From contig JAMPXJ010000006.1 of the NCBI GenBank assembly GCA_023701205.1, positions 22,404 to 86,403 of the forward strand: a stretch of 64,000 nucleotides of DNA, in the 5' to 3' direction. Every line of letters starts with the position of its first letter. Within the stretch, counting starts at the first letter, position 1. The stretch is from Oligoflexia bacterium (GTDB lineage: Bacteria > Bdellovibrionota > UBA1018). Both the position numbers and the translations under genes were made by a program. Below are positions 1 to 8,687 of the stretch, piece after piece. The notes under the pieces were generated by a model that saw only the letters and a list, made by a program, of their open reading frames with translations, did not search any database and was not told the origin of the DNA.

Positions 1-500
1 CCCTTTTTCCACCATTCCACGGCCATCAGGCCGTCGGCGGACTTGCCCGCGCCGAGCGTGCCGCGCGCCACCGCCTCGAGCTTGAGGAAGCGCTGGCGCG
101 TCAGCGTCTCCAGGTCATACATGATGTCGAACGCGTCGACGCGCTGGACATTCAGCCCGTACGGGACCATGACGGGAAGGTCGAAGCCGCGGATGTTGTA
201 GCCCACGACGAGGCGCTCCTCGCAGAGCTCAATGAGGTTCTTGAGCTCGTTTTCGCGGAAGGACAGGAACTGGTCCGTGCGGCTGTCATAGGCGCAGGCC
301 ACGGAGATCCCGAGCTTGTCGATGTGATCCCAGCCGCCGACGTCCTGCACGAGCTTCTGGGTTTCGATGTCGAGCACGAGAAAATGGCGATGCTTGAGGA
401 AAAGGCTCGATGGCACCACGTCTTCCGAAAAAGGCACGCAGCTGGTATGCCGCCAGTAGGACGGGTTGAGTTTGATCCGGGTCGATGGAGCGGCGGCCAT
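1..500 (-). CDS. Predicted DEDD-type 3'-5' exonuclease (RNase H-like fold), 3' end cut off by window
   Basis: The gene reads leftward from ATG at 500 and runs off the left edge, giving 166 residues. After about 37 residues comes HFLVLDIET, the first acidic motif of DEDD exonucleases. It is followed by VVGYNIRGFDLPVM (second motif, N..FD) and DAFDIMYDLE (third acidic site). This matches the RNase H-like exonuclease family found in YprB-type proteins, which trim nucleic acid 3' ends using two metal ions. The final D/H motif would lie outside the window. It is divergent from the peptidase gene at 570, with about 70 bases between the starts. Family assignment is good; the physiological substrate is unknown. 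Confidence 0.72.
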   Translation of the reverse strand, partial: MAAAPSTRIKLNPSYWRHTSCVPFSEDVVPSSLFLKHRHFLVLDIETQKLVQDVGGWDHIDKLGISVACAYDSRTDQFLSFRENELKNLIELCEERLVVGYNIRGFDLPVMVPYGLNVQRVDAFDIMYDLETLTRQRFLKLEAVARGTLGAGKSADGLMAVEWWKK

Positions 501-569
501 AATCGCACCCTCGCTGGAAGTTTTTTGATTGTCAAGGCAATGGGTTGTGGGACAGACTGGGGGCCACTT

Positions 570-1970
570 ATGGATACCCGTACTTCCGCCTACCTACAGG
601 AAAATTTCCAACACTATCTTGAAGACCTGAAGACCCTGGTTCGCATCCCGAGCGTGAGCTTTCCGGAGTTTCCGGCCCAGGAGCTCAAGCGGAGCGCCGA
701 GGCGGTGGCCGCCCTCCTGAAGAAGCGCGGGCTCGAGAATGTCCAAATCCTCGAGGTCCCGGGCGCTCATCCTTACGTTTACGCCGACTGGCTTCACGCC
801 CCGGGTTGCCCCACGCTGCTGCTCTACGCCCATCACGATGTGCAGCCGCCCGGCCGGCCGGAGATCTGGAAGAGCCCGGCTTTCGAGCCGACCCTGCGGC
901 AGGGGCCCGGCGGTGAGCGCCTCTATGGTCGCGGCGCGGCCGATGACAAGGCGGGGATCGTTCTGCACACGGCGGCGATCGACTCGTATCTCAAGACCGA
1001 GGGGAAGCTTCCGGTCAACGTGCGGGTCGTGATCGAGGGCGAAGAGGAGATCGGCAGCTCCCATCTTCCGAAATTCCTCGAAATGTATCGCAGCAAGCTT
1101 GACGCGGACGTCCTGGTTTTGACGGATAGCGGCAATTTCGATATCGGCATTCCTGCCCTGACCGTGGCGCTTCGGGGCCTGGTCGAAATGGAAATCGAAG
1201 TGCGGGCGCTCAACAAGACGGTGCACTCGGGAATGTGGGGCGGACCCGTGCCGGACCCCACGATGGCGCTCACGAAGATCCTTTCGGGGCTCGTGGATGA
1301 CCAAGGGCGGATCGCCATTCCCGGCGTGCTCGAGCAGGTGCGTCCGATCAGTGCTGCCGAGGAGGCCGAGATCAAGCGCACGCCGTTCAACGAGGCGGAG
1401 TTCCGCAAGCAGGCGGGGATGGTCGAGTCAGCCGAGCTTCTGCGCGAGGGACCTTCACCCGGAGCGCAGGTCTGGCGTCTGCCCAGCCTGACCGTGAACG
1501 CGATCCAGGCGTCCTCGCGCAAACAGGCTGGAAATATCATTTGCGACGTGGCCTGGGCCAAGGTCACGATCCGGCTCGTGCCGGACATGGACCCGATGAA
1601 AGTGCGCCAGGCGCTGGAGAAATTCCTGCGCTCGCGCGTGCCCTGGGGCCTGGAGCTGCATCTCAAGAGCGATGCGGCCAACCCCGCCTGGGCCACCGAC
1701 ACCTCGAGCCCCGCGTTCGCGGCAGCCGAAGCGGCGCTCGAGAAAGGCTATGGCAAGCGTCCTTACAAGATCGGCTGCGGGGGGAGCATCCCGTTTGTCG
1801 GGCCCTTCGCCCAGGCGTTGGGCGGCGCGCCCGCGCTCCTGATCGGCGTCGAGGATCCTTACACGGATGCGCACGGCGAGAATGAAAGCGTCCTCGTGAG
1901 CGATCTCAAGAAAGGGATGCTGGGGCAGATCCATCTCTTTTCCGAGATGGCAAAAAGGTGGAAGCAATGA
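570..1970 (+). CDS. M20 family zinc metallopeptidase (dipeptidase-like)
   Basis: A 466-residue peptidase of the M20 family, which contains carnosinase-like dipeptidases, ArgE and DapE. These are cytoplasmic two-zinc amidohydrolases. Visible metal motifs are AHHDVQP at about 87-93, GRGAADDKAG at 120-129 (bridging Asp) and EGEEEIGS at 156-163 (catalytic Glu pair). The dimerisation lid carries HSGMWGG, and a late GCGGSIPF motif follows. The frame is open further upstream, but ATG at 570 places the M20 N-terminal helix at the start, so I chose it. The stop overlaps the next gene (ATGA), indicating translational coupling. The exact substrate, probably a small peptide, cannot be read from sequence. 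Confidence 0.9.
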   Translation: MDTRTSAYLQENFQHYLEDLKTLVRIPSVSFPEFPAQELKRSAEAVAALLKKRGLENVQILEVPGAHPYVYADWLHAPGCPTLLLYAHHDVQPPGRPEIWKSPAFEPTLRQGPGGERLYGRGAADDKAGIVLHTAAIDSYLKTEGKLPVNVRVVIEGEEEIGSSHLPKFLEMYRSKLDADVLVLTDSGNFDIGIPALTVALRGLVEMEIEVRALNKTVHSGMWGGPVPDPTMALTKILSGLVDDQGRIAIPGVLEQVRPISAAEEAEIKRTPFNEAEFRKQAGMVESAELLREGPSPGAQVWRLPSLTVNAIQASSRKQAGNIICDVAWAKVTIRLVPDMDPMKVRQALEKFLRSRVPWGLELHLKSDAANPAWATDTSSPAFAAAEAALEKGYGKRPYKIGCGGSIPFVGPFAQALGGAPALLIGVEDPYTDAHGENESVLVSDLKKGMLGQIHLFSEMAKRWKQ

Positions 1971-2866
1971 GCCAGGTCGAAGAAGCCCTCCGGCAGCAGC
2001 GGGAATCCTGGCGCGAGATCTCCGAGCGTATCGCGAGGATCTCCAATCGCGAGCTTCCGCCCGAAACTCCCAAGCGCATCCTGCTTTTTGGCGTGGGCAG
2101 CAGCTATTTCGCGGCGAAGCTTTCGGGCTATTCGCTGATCCGCGACCGTTTCCGCCCGCGCATCCCGGTCGTGGCCTGCTCGAGCGTGGACATCGGCCAT
2201 GAGGTGACGCCGGGCAAGGGCGACTGGGCCTTCGCCTTCACGCATCGGGGCGGTACGCCGGTGACGCTCGAGGCGCTCGAGACCTGCGCGCGCAACGGCG
2301 CATTCCCCGTCATGGTTTCAGGGGTAGGCGCCCGCGAGAGCGAGGTGGCGCGCCTGGTGCTGCCGACGACGCCGCTCGAACGCGTGGAGCCGCACACGAT
2401 GTCGGTGACCGGCGCGGTTTGCGCGGCGACGACGCTGCTCATGGGCAACAAGGTTTTCGAGGAGTGGGACGCGGTGCGGAGCATCGGCGATCCGAACCTC
2501 GAGGTGCTGCGCGATCGGGCCGGTTTGGGCCCTTCGGTCATCATCGGCGAGTGGGAAGGCGAATGGATCGCGCGCGAAGGCGCGCTGAAGTTCATGGAGA
2601 TGGCGCGCCTTCCGGTGCGGGCGTTCGGCAGCGAGGAGTTCTTTCACGGCCCCCGCATGAGCGTGAAGCCCGATGACCGGCTCTGGCACGTGTCACTTCC
2701 GAAAGACCCGCGCGGCGCCGAGATCAAGGCGAGTTACCGGGTCGATGTCTTCGGCGCGAGTCCGCTGGCCTGGGTGCCGGCGCTCGTCGAGTTGCAGTGG
2801 CTGGCTTTGGGCGTGGCCTTGAATCTGGGTGTGAACCCTGACGGGCCTGATGGGGAGAAAAGATAA
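1967..2866 (+). CDS. SIS (sugar isomerase) domain protein
   Basis: A 299-residue protein with two SIS-type halves. The first half has GVGSSYFAAKL, the phosphosugar-binding glycine/serine loop, and AFTHRGGTPVTLEAL (residues about 85-100). The second half has FFHGPRMSV, a signature of the GlmS isomerase / AgaS / FrlB-like group. Such proteins bind or isomerise phosphosugars. No glutaminase domain is attached, so it is not GlmS itself. ATG at 1967 is preferred over an in-frame GTG at 1958 because AAGGTGG lies just upstream and it overlaps the peptidase stop. Coupling to the peptidase suggests joint recycling of a glycopeptide or amino-sugar substrate, which is inference. Confidence 0.82.
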   Translation: MSQVEEALRQQRESWREISERIARISNRELPPETPKRILLFGVGSSYFAAKLSGYSLIRDRFRPRIPVVACSSVDIGHEVTPGKGDWAFAFTHRGGTPVTLEALETCARNGAFPVMVSGVGARESEVARLVLPTTPLERVEPHTMSVTGAVCAATTLLMGNKVFEEWDAVRSIGDPNLEVLRDRAGLGPSVIIGEWEGEWIAREGALKFMEMARLPVRAFGSEEFFHGPRMSVKPDDRLWHVSLPKDPRGAEIKASYRVDVFGASPLAWVPALVELQWLALGVALNLGVNPDGPDGEKR

Positions 2867-3714
2867 TGGGAATGCGCGGAGGCCGGGATTTCGGCCGGGA
2901 GATTCAGGTGGATCTGGGCGCGATGAGGAAATACCTCGGTATCGCGCTGATCGTCTTCGTGGCGGTGATCGTGCTGTTTTCGGGCTCCTTCATCGTCGAG
3001 CCCGGCCATCGCGGCGTGCTCGTGACGATGGGCAAGGTCTCCCCGCATTTCGCGCCGGAGGGCTTCGGTCTCAAGGCCCCGCTGATCACGACGGTGATCC
3101 CGGTTGCCGTGCGCCAACAGGCGAAGTCCATGCGCGCCGAGTGCTACTCCTCGGATCTGCAGCAGGTCAACGTCGAGCTTCGGATTCTGTACCGGATTCC
3201 CGAGGCCGCGGTCGTGAAGATCTACCAAGAGTTCGCGGGCGACCCGTTTGACACCCTGATCGTGCCGCGCGTGAACGAGGCGATCAAGGAAGTCACGGCG
3301 CTGCAAAGCGCCGAGACGATCGTTAAGAAACGCGAGGAGATCAAGACCAAGGCGCTCGCCGCCGCGCGCCAGAAGGTGGGCGCGGTGCTCGCGATCGAGG
3401 ACATCGTCATCCAGAATATCTCGCTCTCCAAGGAGCTCGAGGCCGCCATCGAGGCCAAGATGGTGCAGGAGCAGGAAGCCGCCAAGGCGAAGTTCGTCCA
3501 GCAAAAGGCCGAGATCGAGGCCAATACGGCCGTGATCCGCGCCAAAGGCGAGGCACAGGCAATCGAGATCCGGGGCCGCGCGCTACGCGATTCGCCCGCG
3601 CTCATTCAGCTGCAGATCGTCGAGAAGTGGGACGGCAAAGCCCCGCTCGTGGTCGGCGGCGGTGGGGGCGGCGGGTCCAATATCCTGCTCCCCATCGGTG
3701 ACCTGAAACGATGA
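2866..3714 (+). CDS. Prohibitin-like SPFH/Band 7 membrane protein
   Basis: A 282-residue protein with one N-terminal membrane segment (about residues 20-41, LGIALIVFVAVIVLFSGSFI). It leads into the Band 7 start IVEPGHRGVLVTMGKVSPHFAPEGFG, followed by the SPFH domain and a long Ala/Glu/Lys coiled coil (about 150-230). The C-terminus is glycine-rich (seven consecutive Gly) and ends LLPIGDLKR. Prohibitins form ring-shaped membrane assemblies that scaffold or protect membrane proteins. The start codon overlaps the stop of the SIS gene (TAATG), and the end overlaps the small membrane gene at 3711, so all four belong to one transcript. Confidence 0.9.
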   Translation: MGMRGGRDFGREIQVDLGAMRKYLGIALIVFVAVIVLFSGSFIVEPGHRGVLVTMGKVSPHFAPEGFGLKAPLITTVIPVAVRQQAKSMRAECYSSDLQQVNVELRILYRIPEAAVVKIYQEFAGDPFDTLIVPRVNEAIKEVTALQSAETIVKKREEIKTKALAAARQKVGAVLAIEDIVIQNISLSKELEAAIEAKMVQEQEAAKAKFVQQKAEIEANTAVIRAKGEAQAIEIRGRALRDSPALIQLQIVEKWDGKAPLVVGGGGGGGSNILLPIGDLKR

Positions 3715-3917
3715 GCCTCGAACGCTCGCGGCTGCGACTCGTCTTTCAGCTCCTGGTGCTGATCGGCGTGGCCGCTGGGCTTTGGTTCGCGTTTCCCTTC
3801 GCCGCTCGGTTCGTGGAGGCGGCGGCGCTGAACCTCCGGCGTTTCTGGTGGATCGTGCTGCTGCTCGGGCTCGGGGCCTGGCTGATCTGGACCTCGAGCA
3901 AGCGAAATCCCGAATGA
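3711..3917 (+). CDS. Small two-helix membrane protein, coupled to prohibitin
   Basis: A 68-residue protein with two hydrophobic helices, LVFQLLVLIGVAAGLWFAF (about 10-28) and FWWIVLLLGLGAWLIW (about 45-60), and a basic C-terminus. Its ATG overlaps the prohibitin stop codon (ATGA), so it is translated with prohibitin. I recognise no family. Size, topology and coupling suggest an accessory subunit of the prohibitin assembly, which is inference. The reading frame is the only one that gives a membrane protein here, supporting it as real. Confidence 0.65.
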   Translation: MSLERSRLRLVFQLLVLIGVAAGLWFAFPFAARFVEAAALNLRRFWWIVLLLGLGAWLIWTSSKRNPE

Positions 3918-3933
3918 GCGAGCCGGCGCGGCT

Positions 3934-4605
3934 TCAAAACATCCAGCCCAGCCGAATCGCCACGTAAGGGAAGACCATGCGTCCGACGCGATTGGCTGCG
4001 GTCTCGACGTCGCTTTCCGCCTGCTGGTACTCCGAGGTGCTCTGGACCACGCTCAGCAGGGCGGCGTAAGAGGGATCATTGATCTGGATCTCGAGCTCGC
4101 TCGCCGGGGCGAACGGTACCTGAATACCCGCCTCCAACCCGAAGAGGAACCCCGGGGAACCCATTCCCCAGACCCAGCCCAGGTGGGGCGTGAAGTAGAG
4201 ATTCTTGATCGTGAGGTCGATAGAGGTGGGTACGGTGGCGGGAAACGGGCTCGTGACGGCGAAGTCCTGAGAGGTTGAACCCTTCAGACGCTGATAACCC
4301 AGGATTCCCCCGATGAAAAAGGCGCCGGAGAACGCGTGCCAGCGGCCCCGGAAGTTCGGCGTGAACATCGAAAGGCTCACCTTGTTCATCCGGATGGCGG
4401 GCAGCCCGCCCAGCGAGAATGACCCGCTGAACTCCGGCGACGGCCGCGCCTCAAGTGAGAGGTTGGCCGGGTGAGGGAGCTCGAGCGAGATGCTGGCGCC
4501 CAGAGGAGTCGCCTGACTGGTAGATGCGCTGAAGAAAGCCACCAGAAGAACGCTAGCCGAACCGAACAGCCGGGGGTGACGAATGGGAGGATCCTCGTTT
4601 CTCAT
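3934..4605 (-). CDS. Secreted, probable outer-membrane beta-barrel protein
   Basis: A 223-residue protein with an N-terminal signal peptide (SVLLVAFFSASTSQA, cleavage expected after the Ala at about 32). The rest is rich in Gly, Ser and alternating aromatic/polar residues, and it ends VAIRLGWMF with a C-terminal aromatic. Both are typical of small outer-membrane barrels. Segments such as LYFTPHLGWVWGMGSPGFLFGLEAGI look like beta hairpins. It is convergent with the prohibitin operon. No family was recognised. The start is uncertain because the nearest GGGG lies directly against the ATG. Confidence 0.6.
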   Translation of the reverse strand: MRNEDPPIRHPRLFGSASVLLVAFFSASTSQATPLGASISLELPHPANLSLEARPSPEFSGSFSLGGLPAIRMNKVSLSMFTPNFRGRWHAFSGAFFIGGILGYQRLKGSTSQDFAVTSPFPATVPTSIDLTIKNLYFTPHLGWVWGMGSPGFLFGLEAGIQVPFAPASELEIQINDPSYAALLSVVQSTSEYQQAESDVETAANRVGRMVFPYVAIRLGWMF

Positions 4606-4659
4606 CCCCTATCTTCGGAAAAAGGGTGCGCTCAGTTGAATCTTTATTTTATGAGGCGA

Positions 4660-4887
4660 TCACGCCGCTTTGCGGGCGCGCGACTTGCCCGCCTTGAAGG
4701 TCGGGCTCATGAACTCCTGCTGGCAGATCTTGCTGCAGAAGTAATAGGAGCCCATCTCGCGGAACACCACATAGCGGGACTCGCGGCGCGAGATCTCCAT
4801 GCCGCAAACGGGATCGCGGACCTTTTCGTCCGGGTCGGTGGGCTGAAGGCTGGCTTTGACGGGCGTCACGTTCACCTGATGGGCCAT
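4660..4887 (-). CDS. YHS-domain small protein
   Basis: A 75-residue cytoplasmic protein containing a YHS domain: DPVCGMEISRRESRYV, then GSYYFCSKICQQEFM. The domain carries the usual Cys plus Cys-x3-Cys metal-binding positions (VCGM and FCSKIC). YHS domains bind metal and occur in copper/heavy-metal ATPases and toluene oxygenases. A basic lysine/arginine tail follows. ATG at 4887 is chosen because GGAGGGG lies about 5 bases before it; the frame stays open 33 bases further up. Probably metal sensing or delivery, but nothing nearby fixes the metal. Confidence 0.8.
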   Translation of the reverse strand: MAHQVNVTPVKASLQPTDPDEKVRDPVCGMEISRRESRYVVFREMGSYYFCSKICQQEFMSPTFKAGKSRARKAA

Positions 4888-4941
4888 TTCCCCTCCTTGT
4901 GCAAAAGACCTGTTTTGCAAAAGGCGTGACCGGGCCGCGCG

Positions 4942-7326
4942 TCAGTTGGAATGAAGCCTCGAGTCGAGAATTCCTTGCCAGAGAAGCTGGGACTTTCGAT
5001 CCGCCGCGCTGGGCTTCATCTTGCCAGGTTCCGAGTCGCCCGGTCCCGTGAGATCCTGACTGGCCAGCCGATCCAGCCGCAGGAATTCCTGGTGCAGGCA
5101 AAGCCGGTCATCGAGCGAAACAGGCGAGGTGCCGTTGAGCTTGGCATCGAGCGCGTCGAAGGAAAGCTCAAGCCTGGCGTCGGGCGAGAAGATCTTGGCT
5201 CCGCGGCATAGCGACTTATTGACCGATTGGGGCCAGTCCGTTCCGGAGATCAGCGTCAGGATGCAGAGCCGGGCCGCGGTATGGCGGCTCGGGCTTCTTG
5301 AGCCCTGCGAGAGCGGAGGTTCGCGGTTCCGATCGGCCTGCTGCTGCAGGTCCCAGATCGCGTTGCCGATGCTGCTGCCGAAGAAGCCGCGGAACTTCGC
5401 GATCGTGCTGATCGTCGTGCTCTGGGCGAGCTCGAGATCCCCGCGCACTTCGACCGGACCGAGCTTGGTGCGCGAAAGCAGGGCATCGATGTCGCGGCCC
5501 GCGGTGAGCAGGATGTCGTCGACGCTCTTGGGGCCTTCGCCGCGGCGGTAGCGCGTGGTGAGGTCGTTGCGAATCAAGTTCTGCAGATGGGTCGGAAGGA
5601 AAACGTTGGTGTTCTCAAGCTTAAAGACCTTGAAAACGTCCGCGATGATCTCCTCGGCCATTCCGGGCTGAGTGGCATTGACGTTATTCAGCTTTTCCCG
5701 GATGGCGTTGAGATTCATCCGGACCTGATTGATCAGCTCTTCGTCCTGCTCTTTGTAGGGAGGCTGGCCAAAGGCGAAGATTTCGAAAAAGCGGTCCAGC
5801 CGTTCGAGCGTGCCGATGGCCGAGAGCCCTCCGGCGGTCATCGAGGAGGCATCCCGGATCACGATCGGAGGATTGATGTTCACCTTCTGGATGAACTCGG
5901 CCAGCACCCGCGTGTGTCGCTCGGCCAGCAGGGCGAGGGCGCGAGAGCGGATCTCGCTCCCCAGAGTCGCGGTGTAAGTGATGGGCAAGCTTCCGATGAA
6001 CACCCGCAGACTCTGGTTATCCCGGTAGGGCGGTGCCAGGTTCGGAGGGATTCCCGCCAGGTGGGCGGCGAGCAGGAAGGGGTCGTCATTGACGAAAGGG
6101 CCGTCCGGATAGGGATAAGGATAACCCATTCCGCGCTCGTCCATGAAGAGCGCCCTCAGGATGACATCGCCGATCGCCTCCTTGATCTTGGTCAGGCGGT
6201 CGGTCTCGTTGAACTTGGGGTTCTTGAGGTACTGATCCATCTCGCCCAGGACCCCCTCGGTATTCCTCCGCATTCCCAGGATCCGGTTGAGCCGCGCGAA
6301 TTGATCGTTCACCTTCTTGGATTGATCCACGGTCGCCGAGCTCGAGCCGCCGACGACCTGATCCAGCCACTGGTAAAGTATCGGCAGATCCCGATCCGCC
6401 AGCTCGATCCCGTAGAAGAACGGGCTGGGCTCGCGCCGGGTGTTCTCCTTGCGATCCAGGTTGATCAGCGCGTAGGCGTCGCGCGCCTTGCAGTAGTCGC
6501 GGCTCAGGGCCTCGAGCCCGCAGGTCATCGCGGCCGGCATGCGGTTGCGTCGGGTCTCATAGACCGCCTTGGCCGAAGGGTAGGCGGTCGCCGCTTCGAC
6601 GCCGACCTTCAGCAGCTGCGAAACGGCCGCGATCCCCAGGCCCACGAGCGGCGGAGCGAAGGAGCCCGCAACCAGGCCGAGGTTCGCCCCGATGTCGATC
6701 GCCTTGGCGGGGTTGTCCGCCAGGCAGGCCGAGATCTGCGTCGTGTTGGCGAGCATCGCCGAGCTCAGGCTGCTGAAGCGCGACAGTCCCGAGGCTCCAC
6801 GGCTCGCGAAGCTGGAACGATCGAGGTAGTTCAGTACGGTGCGGTTGTAGGAAACCTCGTATCGCTGGCTCGCGTAGTAGGACAGAAGTTGCGCGCGGAC
6901 GTACGCGTCGAGGTTGGGGTCCTGCAGGACGAAGTAAAGATCGTTGGCGTTCTCTTCGGCGATGCGCTCGTTGCGGTAGCTGCTCTCGCGCTCGAGCGCG
7001 TCGGTCAGGGCTTGTTCGAGCGTCGAGGCGCCGAGGAGCGCGTCTTCGAGATTGGGGTTGCCGTTTTGATGATCGCGGCAGCTGGCCTTGCTGTTGAGAG
7101 CCTTGAAAACACCCGTGAGCCGGGTGGAGCGATCGAGCGCCGCCGCGGTCCAGGCCCCGGCGCTGCAGCCGCCTTCGAAAGAGGTGAGCAGCTCATCGAC
7201 CACGGCCTGCTGGGTCTTGTCGAGCTCGAAGGCTGCCGCGCCATAGGGCATCGCCCCTGTCATGAGCGCTGCGCAGGCGAGCGCGAGTCCGAACTTTCCC
7301 GGCCTGATTCCCAGAATAAGCGACAT
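4942..7326 (-). CDS. Large secreted protein of unknown function
   Basis: A 794-residue protein with a clear signal peptide (LALACAALMTGAMPYGAAA, cut near residue 32). The mature part is mostly helical, with scattered single cysteines (CSAGAW, CRDHQNG, SACLADN, MTCGLEA, DYCKARD) that could form periplasmic disulfides. A glycine/alanine hydrophobic stretch at about 212-242 (IGANLGLVAGSFAPPLVGLGIAAV) could be a membrane or packing segment. A good GGGGGA ribosome site precedes ATG at 7326. I recognise no domain. It resembles in style the other large secreted proteins of this window (39629, 45444, 49168), though I cannot show homology. Confidence 0.75.
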   Translation of the reverse strand: MSLILGIRPGKFGLALACAALMTGAMPYGAAAFELDKTQQAVVDELLTSFEGGCSAGAWTAAALDRSTRLTGVFKALNSKASCRDHQNGNPNLEDALLGASTLEQALTDALERESSYRNERIAEENANDLYFVLQDPNLDAYVRAQLLSYYASQRYEVSYNRTVLNYLDRSSFASRGASGLSRFSSLSSAMLANTTQISACLADNPAKAIDIGANLGLVAGSFAPPLVGLGIAAVSQLLKVGVEAATAYPSAKAVYETRRNRMPAAMTCGLEALSRDYCKARDAYALINLDRKENTRREPSPFFYGIELADRDLPILYQWLDQVVGGSSSATVDQSKKVNDQFARLNRILGMRRNTEGVLGEMDQYLKNPKFNETDRLTKIKEAIGDVILRALFMDERGMGYPYPYPDGPFVNDDPFLLAAHLAGIPPNLAPPYRDNQSLRVFIGSLPITYTATLGSEIRSRALALLAERHTRVLAEFIQKVNINPPIVIRDASSMTAGGLSAIGTLERLDRFFEIFAFGQPPYKEQDEELINQVRMNLNAIREKLNNVNATQPGMAEEIIADVFKVFKLENTNVFLPTHLQNLIRNDLTTRYRRGEGPKSVDDILLTAGRDIDALLSRTKLGPVEVRGDLELAQSTTISTIAKFRGFFGSSIGNAIWDLQQQADRNREPPLSQGSRSPSRHTAARLCILTLISGTDWPQSVNKSLCRGAKIFSPDARLELSFDALDAKLNGTSPVSLDDRLCLHQEFLRLDRLASQDLTGPGDSEPGKMKPSAADRKSQLLWQGILDSRLHSN

Positions 7327-7412
7327 GTCTTCCCCCGTTTCGATGCAGAATTTACGGGTATCAGGCGGCCGGAAGATGTCAATTCGAAATGCGCGTGTAA
7401 CGCCTTGCGGCG

Positions 7413-8621
7413 TCAGTCCGTGAGCGCGAGCTGAGCCGGGGCTTCCTTGTTTTCGACCTCCCCGGTGAGCCGGAAGATGCTGTTCTCGTAATGCGAGAGG
7501 TGCGTGTTGGCGGTCTCGAAGGCCTCCTGCGCCTTGCGCAGGCCTTTTCCGATTTCCTCGAACTTCTTTTCGAAATGCTCGAAGTGGCGGCGCGCCTTCT
7601 TGACGTCCTCGATGGTCTTCTCCACCCCACGGGCCATCTCGTAATAGTCCTGCGCCATCGCGACGGCCTTGAGCGAGATCGACAGGGTGTTGGGCGAGAC
7701 GGGGAAGACCTTCAGCTTCGAGAGCGACTCGAAGAGCTTGCCGTTGCGGATGACCTCGAAGTAGAGCGTCTCGCTCGGCAAGAAAAGCAGTGCCATGTCG
7801 GTCGTGCCGTGATCGGGCCGGATGTACTTGTCGGCGATCGACTTGGCCTGGCCCTTGACGAAATCCGAGAGCAGCTTGCGCGCGCTCTCCACGTCCTCGG
7901 GATTCTGCGACTCGAAAAGCGGCAGCACCTGCTCGCGCGGGAACTTGCTGTCGATGGGGAGGATCTGCTTGGCGAAGCGGACGATCGCGTCCACGCGCTC
8001 GGTCGAGCCGGGGACGACCGCGAACTGCAGCTCATAGGAGCCGATCGGGAGAAAATCCGCGAGCAGCCGCTCGAGCGTGGCTTCGCCGAACCCGCCGCGC
8101 AGGTGAGGGAGCTTGAGCAGGCTGTTGAGATCCGAGATCGACTGGCCCACGGTATTGAGCGAGGCGAGCTTGAGCTCGGCGGCCTGCAGATGCTCCTGGA
8201 CCTTCTCGAAGTGGCGGAAGCCTTCCTTGAGGTTCTCGTTGAGCTTGGTCTCGACGTTCTTGCCGATGGTCTCCAGCCTCAGGCCCACCTGCTGCTCGAG
8301 TGACTGGAACTTGCTCTCGAGCGCCTGCGTGGACTTCTGAAGGCCCTGCGCCAGCTCCTGCCGGTTTTGCGCGAGCGTCCGATCCAGTCTCTCCTGCGTG
8401 TCCAGAAAATGCCGCGCCAGGCGCTCCGTCGTGGATTCGCGCGTCTCCGTGCTGATTCGCGTCACCCGTTCCGAAAGATCCAGGATCGGTCTTTGAAGGG
8501 CATCGGGGAGCTGAGCGAGGAAGGCTTTCATGCGGAGATATTGCAATGCGCCGACCAGGGCGACGGCCACGATCGCAAGCAGAAGCACGGCGAGAAAAAC
8601 CGGAAGAAAGGTCGAAGGCAT
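7413..8621 (-). CDS. rmuC: DNA recombination protein RmuC
   Basis: A 402-residue RmuC-family protein. It has an N-terminal membrane anchor (FLPVFLAVLLLAIVAVALVGAL), a long coiled coil (about 45-150, many Gln/Glu/Leu heptads) and then the PD-(D/E)xK-like nuclease core: GGFGEATLERLLADFLP, VDAIVRFAKQILPIDSKFPREQ and DMALLFLPSETLYFEVI. RmuC limits rearrangements between inverted repeats. The ATG at 8621 is chosen over a much longer upstream extension because it begins directly at the membrane anchor. Divergent from the hydroxylase-like gene at 8688. Confidence 0.92.
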   Translation of the reverse strand: MPSTFLPVFLAVLLLAIVAVALVGALQYLRMKAFLAQLPDALQRPILDLSERVTRISTETRESTTERLARHFLDTQERLDRTLAQNRQELAQGLQKSTQALESKFQSLEQQVGLRLETIGKNVETKLNENLKEGFRHFEKVQEHLQAAELKLASLNTVGQSISDLNSLLKLPHLRGGFGEATLERLLADFLPIGSYELQFAVVPGSTERVDAIVRFAKQILPIDSKFPREQVLPLFESQNPEDVESARKLLSDFVKGQAKSIADKYIRPDHGTTDMALLFLPSETLYFEVIRNGKLFESLSKLKVFPVSPNTLSISLKAVAMAQDYYEMARGVEKTIEDVKKARRHFEHFEKKFEEIGKGLRKAQEAFETANTHLSHYENSIFRLTGEVENKEAPAQLALTD

Positions 8622-8687
8622 GAACTGGGCGTAGCATGACGATCCGGGTTGAGCAATCCCGGCAGGCAGCCTAGACTGGAGATCGCA

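Noticed and set aside
8649..8687. TTG start giving 13 extra residues for the hydroxylase-like protein
   Set aside because: The ATG at 8688 has a better-placed GGAG and the extra residues lack family similarity.
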